Positions 1-5,160 of a stretch of DNA of 8,504 nt are shown here, one piece after another; position 1 is the stretch's first letter; each line of letters opens with the position of its first letter. Under the pieces are notes generated by a model. It ran no database searches. It was not told the DNA's origin and saw nothing but the letters and a program-made list of their open reading frames with translations. Location: NCBI GenBank assembly GCA_052390035.1, contig JBQTHI010000078.1, positions 1-8,504 on the forward strand. The letters are read 5' to 3'. Both the position numbers and the translations under genes were made by a program. The stretch comes from JBQTHI01 sp052390035. GTDB taxonomy: Bacteria > Actinomycetota > Acidimicrobiia > Spongiisociales > ZC4RG35.

Positions 1-139
1 TGAGTCGGCCGCAACGTGGATCGACGGCCGGCCCGACCTGTTCGCCGTGACGGTGGAGGAGGCGTTCGAATTGGGACGAGTCACCAACCGCCTCCGCATG
101 GGCGCCGTCATCGACCACGACGAGCGAGGCGTCCGCTGA
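1..139 (+). CDS. Probable organomercurial lyase (MerB-like), C-terminal fragment
   Basis: Only the last 45 codons lie in the window, read from base 2 to the TGA at 137-139. The tail contains AATWIDGRPDLFAV followed by TVEEAFELGRVTNRL. From memory this resembles the helical C-terminus of actinobacterial MerB proteins, where a '...W...HPD...LxxxEAFxLGR' stretch closes the chain. MerB cleaves carbon-mercury bonds in the cytoplasm, using cysteines located in the part not seen here. The stop codon overlaps the next start (TGATG), so the two genes are translationally coupled. The next gene is of a thioredoxin-like type that I associate with MerB neighbourhoods. The call rests on a short tail plus context; another protein with a similar terminal helix cannot be excluded. 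Confidence 0.5.
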   Translation, partial: ESAATWIDGRPDLFAVTVEEAFELGRVTNRLRMGAVIDHDERGVR

Positions 140-450
140 TGGACATCACCCTTCAATACTTCGACGCATGCCCCAACTGGAAGACGACGGCCGAGGACCT
201 CAGCCGCCTCATCGACCAAGGCCTGTTGGCGAGAATTTCCTTTGAGTTGATCGACAGCGAGAACGCTGCCGTCGACCGAGGCTTCCGCGGGTCTCCCACG
301 GTCCTCATCGACGGCGTCGACCCCTTCGGTAACGACAACCAAACGGTCGGTCTGGCCTGCCGGATCTACCGAACCGAAGCCGGGTCCGCCGGCAGCCCAT
401 CGCTCCGCCAACTACGCCAGGCCATAACCGCGGTGCGGGAAGGGAGCTGA
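139..450 (+). CDS. Small thioredoxin-fold protein with CPNW motif, MerB-associated type
   Basis: A protein of 103 residues starting at the ATG that overlaps the preceding stop. An upstream in-frame ATG at 16 would sit inside the preceding gene and adds an arginine-rich stretch unlike a real N-terminus. It begins MDITLQYFDACPNW, a strand-turn-helix with Cys11-Pro12 at the place of the thioredoxin CXXC. It has the cis-proline loop GSPT (Pro53) and a second cysteine in LACRIYRT (Cys74). The motif is monothiol (CPNW), so Cys11 and Cys74 would have to pair if the protein is a redox partner. Small proteins of this type occur beside alkylmercury lyase genes in actinobacteria (recalled), where a role in handling released mercury or reducing the lyase is plausible but unproven. 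Cytoplasmic, with no signal peptide. Confidence 0.75.
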   Translation: MDITLQYFDACPNWKTTAEDLSRLIDQGLLARISFELIDSENAAVDRGFRGSPTVLIDGVDPFGNDNQTVGLACRIYRTEAGSAGSPSLRQLRQAITAVREGS

Positions 451-451
451 C

Positions 452-1192
452 ATGTTTGCAGGCATCGACCGCGACGAGGTTCTCCGCCTGATCGAACACG
501 AGAACGCCCAAATAGTCGACGTGCTCCCCGAAACCGAATACACCGAGGCGCACCTCCCCGGGGCGGTCAACATTCCCCTCAAGAAGCTCACCGCCGAGAC
601 CGCTTCCCCCCTCGACCCAACTCGACCGGTGATTCTTTACTGCCACGACGGATTATGAGACATGTCGCCACGAGCCGCGTGCCGGCTCGAAGCCCTCGGA
701 TACCAGCGGATCTACGACTATGTCAACGGGATCGCCGACTGGAAGGCAGCCGGTCTGCCCACCGAAGGCACGGCCGATCCGATGCAGCGTGTAATCGACG
801 CCACCAGGACGGATGTCCCCACCTGTCGGCCCGATGAGACCATCGGCGAAATCAGATCCCGGGTCGCCGACGCCGGATGGGACCTCTGCGTGGTCACCGA
901 TTGTGACGGTAGGGCCATCGGCCGGATTAGAGGTGCAGCTTTCGACGCCGACCGTCTCGTTGTCGACGCAATGGAGACCGGTCCGAGCACCGTCCGACCC
1001 GACAGGCTGCTCCAACCCCTCGTCCAACGCATGCACGACCGCGACGCAGAACACGTGATCGTCACCACGCCGCAAGGCGACCTGTTAGGAGTCCTCATCC
1101 GAGATGAAGCCGAACGGCTGCTGGCCGGGGACCCACCGCGACAGATCTGGCAGGACTGCGACTGCTGCCCGGGTCGGTGGACCAGCAAATAA
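452..1192 (+). CDS. Rhodanese-CBS fusion with in-frame UGA at a conserved Cys (candidate selenoprotein)
   Basis: Read through the TGA at 656-658, this is one 246-residue protein. The start is well placed: AGGGAG at 441-446 lies 5 nt before the ATG. Residues 1-105 form a rhodanese domain (IVDVLPETEYTEAHLPGAVN, then YCHDGL-UGA-DMSPRAACRLE, then DYVNGIADWKAAGLP). Two CBS domains follow at roughly 115-170 and 172-226, and the tail ends CDCCPGRW. Related rhodaneses, as I recall them, carry YC-X4-C; here Cys64 is kept and UGA is codon 69, the second cysteine. Both halves are in the same frame and no other lesion is visible, so the break is this single codon. A hairpin at 671-689 is placed as a bacterial SECIS should be. 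Rhodaneses transfer sulfane sulfur; CBS pairs usually sense adenine nucleotides. If UGA is a true stop, the product is a 68-residue truncated domain. A possible internal restart is the ATG at 662, but it would give half a rhodanese. Confidence 0.7.
671..689 (+). promoter_or_regulatory. Putative bacterial SECIS hairpin downstream of UGA
   Basis: CGAGCCG (671-677) and CGGCTCG (683-689) form a perfect 7-bp stem closing the loop CGTGC (678-682). If the last pair is opened, the loop is GCGTGCC. In either form a G lies in the first two loop positions, 18 or 20 nt after the UGA. Known bacterial SECIS elements sit immediately downstream of the UGA inside the coding sequence and carry a guanine at the start of a small apical loop. 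Such hairpins also arise by chance in GC-rich coding DNA, and this element lacks an obvious bulged U, so it is a candidate only. Confidence 0.45.
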
Positions 1193-1435
1193 CGGGCCTG
1201 GACGACACGTCCCCGACATAGCCGGGTCGATCGGACGGCTTGACCCAGGGCTTGTGGGCACCCCTGCTGAACGAAATCGAATCTACCACCGCCGGTCGCG
1301 GCTATCAGGCGCGCACATCACGGTTGATGGCTGACCGCTCAGGTTGCGGTCGAGATCCAGTATTGAACTGGCGGCGACACCGGTAGGCTTGCTAGGGGAG
1401 TGATTGAGTAATCGGGATTGTTCCGAAAGCTCTAA

Positions 1436-1777
1436 ATGAGACGCAGTCTTGTCGTAGTGGGCGTTCTACTTGTTGGGTTCGTAACAAGCGCAGTACTCAC
1501 GAATGCTCAGCAGCCGAGCGGCCTCTCGATTGCACCGGCGAGTTTGCTGGATTTTGGCAGGTTTCTTCTTCCACCCCGGGGCCCAGAGCTTGATGCGTGG
1601 ATCCACCCAACGCTCGACGAGGCCGCGGCCGGGGCAAGGGCGGAGCTGGAATCGGTCGGTCGGATGGATGGACTTGAGGTTGGCGAGGTGCAAATCAGCT
1701 CAGATTTACCGGCCGAAAGCGTGGCCCTTGTCAACAGTCGTGGCGAGACCGAAGTCGTGCTGTATTCACCGAGATGA
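1436..1777 (+). CDS. Small exported or membrane-anchored hypothetical protein
   Basis: A protein of 113 residues, not recognised as any family. The N-terminus is MRRSLVVVGVLLVGFVTSAV followed by LTNAQQ: two arginines, a hydrophobic run of about 18 residues and a small-residue region, typical of a signal peptide or a single anchoring segment. The rest is soluble, with an acidic, alanine-rich helix (TLDEAAAGARAELESV) and a strand-rich end. The start cannot move upstream because TAA directly precedes the ATG. No Shine-Dalgarno is visible at the right distance (AGGGGAG at 1394-1400 is about 35 nt away), so it would be leaderless or poorly translated. No neighbour suggests a function. Confidence 0.45.
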   Translation: MRRSLVVVGVLLVGFVTSAVLTNAQQPSGLSIAPASLLDFGRFLLPPRGPELDAWIHPTLDEAAAGARAELESVGRMDGLEVGEVQISSDLPAESVALVNSRGETEVVLYSPR

Positions 1778-1924
1778 ACTGACCCCTGCCAGGTGATCTG
1801 CTCCGAGCGGTCGCGGACCAGTTGTGGTCGATGCGGTAATCAAGGAGTGCCAGGACCCATAGATGGCGCTGTGCGGCCACGCAGCCGTCTCCAATGTGAG
1901 ACCTGGACGGTTTACGCTGGATGG

Positions 1925-2193
1925 GTGGAGTTCGAATGGGATCCCGACGAGGCCGACTCGAATCTCCGGAAGCACGATGTCTCGTTTCATGAGGCGGCCA
2001 CTGCATTCGCTGATCGCTGTCATTGACGATCCCCGATCCCGACCACTCCAGCGAGGAGGACCGCTTCGTGCTCATGGGTGAGACCTATCACGGCCGCCTG
2101 GTCGTCGTGGTGTTCACCGAGCGAGGGGAACGGTTGAGGATCATCAGCGCTAGGCTGGCCACGAGGAATGAGAGACGTTGTTATGAAGGTTGA
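1925..2193 (+). pseudogene. brnT: BrnT-type toxin gene, broken by a one-base deletion
   Basis: BrnT is a small ribonuclease toxin of type II toxin-antitoxin systems. The first part, from the GTG at 1925, reads VEFEWDPDEADSNLRKHDVS then FHEAATAFAD, the hallmark BrnT N-terminus (EFEWDPxKAxxNxxKHGVSF). The frame is then lost and hits TGA at 2024-2026. In another frame the rest continues without interruption: LTIPDPDHS, EEDRFVLMGE, GRLVVVVFTERGERLRIIS, ARLATRNERRCYEG, stop at 2191-2193. Restoring one C near 2013-2014 turns GAT CGC TGT CAT TGA into GAT CCG CTG TCA TTG, giving the family's FADPLSLTIPD. So this is a single-nucleotide deletion or a sequencing error. Apart from it, all expected BrnT motifs are present. 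It overlaps the downstream antitoxin start. Confidence 0.8.
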
Positions 2194-2392
2194 CCGTTCA
2201 GACAATCAGATGCGTGAGGAGTACGACTTCAGTGAAGGTGTGCGGGGCAAGTACGCCGACCGGTTCGCTGAGGGGTCCAACGTCGTCGTCCTTGATCCTG
2301 ACGTGGCGGAGGTGTTCAAAACGCCCCGGGATGTGAATGAGGCTCTGCGAGCGGAACTCAAGAAGAGACGCGCCTCAAGAGGCGACCGCTAG
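2183..2392 (+). CDS. BrnA-type antitoxin partner
   Basis: A protein of 69 residues from the ATG at 2183; an in-frame ATG at 2168 would add five residues, and one at 2210 gives the minimal MREEYDF start. The core REEYDFSEGVRGKYADRFAE, then GSNVVVLDPDVAEVF and VNEALRAELKK, matches small antitoxins I recall next to BrnT toxins: a toxin-covering N-terminal segment followed by a ribbon-helix-helix-like end (strand VVVLDPDVAEVF, then a helix). Such antitoxins bind BrnT directly and repress their own operon. Here the start lies inside the last codons of the toxin gene, implying coupled translation. With the toxin gene frameshifted, this would be an orphan antitoxin. Confidence 0.7.
   Translation: MKVDRSDNQMREEYDFSEGVRGKYADRFAEGSNVVVLDPDVAEVFKTPRDVNEALRAELKKRRASRGDR
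2371..2384 (+). repeat. Perfect inverted repeat at the end of the antitoxin gene
   Basis: CGCCTC-AA-GAGGCG, a perfect palindromic arm pair just before the antitoxin stop codon. It could fold as a 5-bp hairpin with a CAAG-containing loop and lies between two convergent genes, so a weak terminator is conceivable. No T-tract follows, which argues against a classical intrinsic terminator. Confidence 0.25.
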
Positions 2393-2580
2393 CCGAGGCC
2401 CGACCGCGAGGTCAAGATCTGTCGCAACCTTATCGAGGTGAAACGCACGGGGTGCAGTACTCGCCGGTATCAGCGGGATCAGGTCTACCCAGGTGGTGGT
2501 TACGAGAATCGGCTCAGGGCTATTCGGGGGAATTGGCAGACGACCACCACGAGGTGTGGCTGGTGCTAACGCTGGCGGGC

Positions 2581-3522
2581 CTAGATCAATTCACCCTTGC
2601 TACTGGTCGCACGCGAGCCATGACATCGCTTGTATTTCTGACCGCTCCCTCATGGACAGGGTTCATTGCGTCCGACCTTCTGCACGATGTACGCCCCATC
2701 CTGCTGAGTGAGTTCGAGTCGATGCGCGAACGGGTTCATTCTACCGGTTGCTTCAACGAAGATCGGGTGATGAAGCGTTGCGGTTGGATGGGCGGTGTGA
2801 TAGTCGAAAGTCCACCCGTCGTTGAGGGCAGCAGGCAACACGATGGACGAGATCTGGTGGCCGATCGTATTTGCCGCTGGCGACTCCCGGGCCCAAGCTC
2901 GCATCAGCTCGACTCCCTTATTGACCACCGCCACGGCCGGGCGGTGCTCGCGCAGCACCGCTCGAATCGGCGCTACGGCTTGCTCGGTAACGCTCCCGGT
3001 TGCGCCAATCGAGTAGATGAGCGTCTCCGAATCGAGGTCCATCCCGGGTTTGGCTGAGAATGACTTAACCACTTTGAACTCATCAAGGGTCTCCCAATCG
3101 TTGCCTGCCCAACGCACGTTGGAAAGGAGCAAACCCCCAGGGACCGGACGGAGGTTGTGATGCACACCCGGTCCGAAGCCAAAAGCGGAGATCGTCACCC
3201 GCCGATCGTTGACAGGCACACGTGATGGCACACGATGCTCATGCCACTTGGAAGTCGCCCCGGCGGGCAGTCGTCCCACAAGGCCGGCTATTTCGAAGTC
3301 TGGTTTGGCCGCTTCCAGTATCACGTCGGTCAAGAACGTCGCTGTCTCGAATCCGCCATACGTGGCCAACCCGGTATACCCCACCGCGATCCGGCCGTCG
3401 GACAGGTGCACCAGAAGGGACTTGTTCGACTCCTCCTCCACGGGTCTTCCGCCCGGGGACAATCGTCTATCCGATAGCTGCACCAGATAGTCCGAATTCA
3501 TGGCGACGACAATCAGGGTCAC
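2581..3522 (-). CDS. Uncharacterised 'SDRRL' protein with SEC-C tail interrupted by UGA
   Basis: From GTG at 3522 (VTLIVVAMNSDYLVQLSDRR) to the TGA at 2650-2652 the protein has 290 residues. Read through, it has 313 and ends at the TAG at 2581-2583. An ATG at 3501 is a possible later start. The N-terminus and IAVGYTGLATYGG recall a widespread uncharacterised family; strands and a 'DRR...NK...YTGLA' pattern remind me of Ntn-hydrolase/proteasome-like proteins, but that is inference. The C-terminus is VGRNEPCP-UGA-GSGQKYKRCHG, an otherwise perfect SEC-C motif (CPCGSGxKYKxC[CH]), a zinc-binding knuckle found at the end of SecA and many other proteins. The missing residue is exactly the second zinc cysteine. 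Translation stopping at UGA would leave only one of the four ligands. Either a recent nonsense mutation or UGA decoded as Cys/Sec explains it. It is transcribed divergently from the gene at 3670. Confidence 0.65.
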
Positions 3523-3669
3523 GACACGGACGGTATCCGCATGGCCCCCATTGGGAGATGCGTTTTCACCATCGAGATCGGAAACGTTCGGCTCGGTCGC
3601 CGGGTGGCTGAACATGCTGGCCGATGGCAGCCTGGCCGTGCATCCGATATGAGACCATGGACTACTGCT

Positions 3670-4499
3670 ATGGAGCGCAAGTCGAGTGTCACAGACGTGA
3701 CGACCCCCAATAACCAGAAGGATAGGTTTCAGGAGGCCTTGAAACTCGGGTTCGGCATCGCCAAGCAGTTGTCGACAGAGTTGAACGCCTTCGGCGACCC
3801 AAGGAAAGCTCCCCGCCATATGCAGGCAGTGGGGGAGACCTATCTGAGGACAATCAGCTTCTATCGGGCGGTTCTCGTGCTCGCGGAGAAGCGTGTCTTT
3901 CTGAGTGAGGCGACAGCACTGGCCCGCCCATTGCTCGAGGATGCCCTGCGCCTCGCCGTCATGGCCGACATGGATGAGCCGGAGCGCATCGACGCGATTG
4001 CTACTTGGAATATCGACGGGATCAACAACGGTACCGGCGTGATGGTGCATAGCGCCGAGTCTCTCGGCGTGGGAGATGAAGAGTCCCGCAGAGAATTCGC
4101 CAAAACCTTCGAATCCGAGCGGGCTGCTTGGGAGAAGTACCGGGCCACACACGGTTCGGGAAAGACAAACAAAGGCCTGATCAAGAACAACGCCCCTACG
4201 TGAGAAGGCGATAGGCCTTGGGATCGAGAAGGGTTGGTGGCTCCACGAAACGGGCGATCAGTCCATCCATGGAACTCATAGTCCGTGCACATGCGCGAGC
4301 CATGGGAGACGCAGGTGTAATGACGTTGGCTGCTGGACAAGAGCACCCTGGCGCTCTGATTGACATCATCAGCTTGGCTAGTCAGTCCGTCGTGTTGGCC
4401 CACACGTCGACATGGGGGATGTTTGGGCTTGATACCGACGCCGGCTTGCTCGACAAAGCGTTGGGTCGGCTCGCTGAACTCGGCGACCAGGGCGAATAG
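3670..4499 (+). pseudogene. DUF5677-like gene with two +1 frameshifts
   Basis: Three frames read as one protein. Frame A, from ATG 3670 (or 3649), runs MERKSSVTDVTTPNNQKDRF onward with long amphipathic helices (YRAVLVLAEKRVFLSEATAL, ARPLLEDALRLAVMADM) and breaks at the TGA at 4201. Dropping one C from the CCCC run at 4193-4196 joins it to frame B (ALREKAIGLGIEKGWWLHET, GDQSIHG). Dropping one base near 4273-4274 joins that to frame C (LIVRAHARAMGDAGVMTLAA, then PGALIDIISLASQSVVLAHT), ending at the TAG at 4497-4499. The all-helical layout with an LL.E.ALRL segment and a late His-Gly turn fits DUF5677-type proteins of unknown function (family call tentative). Two separate +1 changes mean either a pseudogene or local base-calling errors. 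No clear ribosome-binding site was seen. Confidence 0.6.
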
Positions 4500-4728
4500 C
4501 CCCTAACTAGCCAACTCAATACACCGAGGGGTGACTTGAGACACAGTGCGTCAGCCTCGTCGGCGTGCTGTTGACCAGTAACGCCCGTCACGAGCCTCAC
4601 TGTTGTCGTACGTCGTGGGACTTCCGGTTTGCCTGACCGAGGTGTTGACACAGTTCGCGAAGGATGCTCAATGAGGGGGCGGGAGCTAGGCCGTTTCTGA
4701 ACTCATCGGCAGGTGCTGGTGAGCCGGC
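4500..4728. other. Non-coding gap between DUF5677-like pseudogene and integrase remnant
   Basis: I see no gene with supportable coding features here. The stretch contains scattered GTTGAC/GTCAAC words (for example TTGACA near 4643) but no downstream + strand gene for a promoter to serve. No tRNA gene or tRNA 3' end was recognised that would mark the integrase's attachment site, although attachment sites of integrative elements often lie close to an integrase 3' end. Confidence 0.3.
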
Positions 4729-5160
4729 TTACGGGTCTGCACGGCGCCGGCCCTTAGATCCGAAAGTCCTCTCCGCCAGCCGGGCGGCGGCTTCGGCTTG
4801 TTATTGCGGTAGCACATGTGCGTACTGCTGGAGGGTGCAGGCCACACTCCGGTGGCCGAGACGCATCGACACCACGTGAGGTGGCACGCCGGTCAATAGG
4901 AGCAGCGTGGCGTGGGTGTGCCTCAGGTCATGGAATCTGACCGGCTTGAGCCCGAGTCGCGCTACGACCTTGTCGAAGCGCTGGTGGGTGACGTCTGGGT
5001 CGCTTAGCGGGCCGTTCTTCCGAGTGAAGATGAACCCGGTGTCCTGCCACTCGCCGTCGTATGCCATCCGCTCCTCGAGCTGTGCATGCCGCCACTGTTT
5101 GAGAACCGACATGGTCACGGCAATTAGCTCCGCGGCAGGTCGCCGACCAACGGTAGTGGC
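4729..5160 (-). pseudogene. Tyrosine recombinase (phage/ICE-type integrase), truncated remnant
   Basis: The catalytic C-terminal half of a tyrosine recombinase. Homology starts about TTVGRRP, then SVLKQWRHAQLEERMAY, WQDTGFIFTRKNGPLSDP, RFHDLRHTHATLL, LGHRSVACTL, QQYAHVLPQ. Counting from the GTG at 5118, His63-x-x-Arg66, His89 and the Tyr99 nucleophile are present. The first catalytic Arg (the 'RRGE(L/I)LGLRW' region) and the N-terminal SAM-like and arm domains are missing. The frame is interrupted by TAA at 4801-4803 in CAA-TAA-CAA, yet the usual tail follows in frame (QAEAAARLAERTFGSKG) to a stop at 4729-4731, so a Gln codon was probably lost by C-to-T change. The remnant begins right at the end of the cyclase/ATPase gene, so the 5' half was removed by a rearrangement. 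It cannot make an active recombinase. Confidence 0.8.

Noticed and set aside
1363..1389. TTGAAC ... TAGGCT as a promoter for the exported protein gene.
   Set aside because: The spacer is only 15 nt and the -10 match is poor; not separable from chance.
1775..1927. Possible read-through of the TGA ending the exported protein; the same frame stays open into the BrnT start and is Cys-rich.
   Set aside because: No homology is recognisable across the stop, and the frame coincidence with BrnT has no supporting motif.
2452..3057. A 201-codon + strand open frame.
   Set aside because: It lies opposite the 'SDRRL'/SEC-C gene, whose protein features and SEC-C motif are clear on the - strand; the + translation has no recognisable motif.
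3523..4152. N-terminal extension of the - strand 'SDRRL' gene to a start at 4152 (500 residues).
   Set aside because: The extra part is antisense to the DUF5677-like coding sequence, and the conserved start is at TLIVVA (GTG 3522).
4801..4803. TAA in the integrase tail considered as recoding like the UGA sites.
   Set aside because: It replaces a probable Gln in a gene that is already truncated; an ordinary nonsense change explains it.
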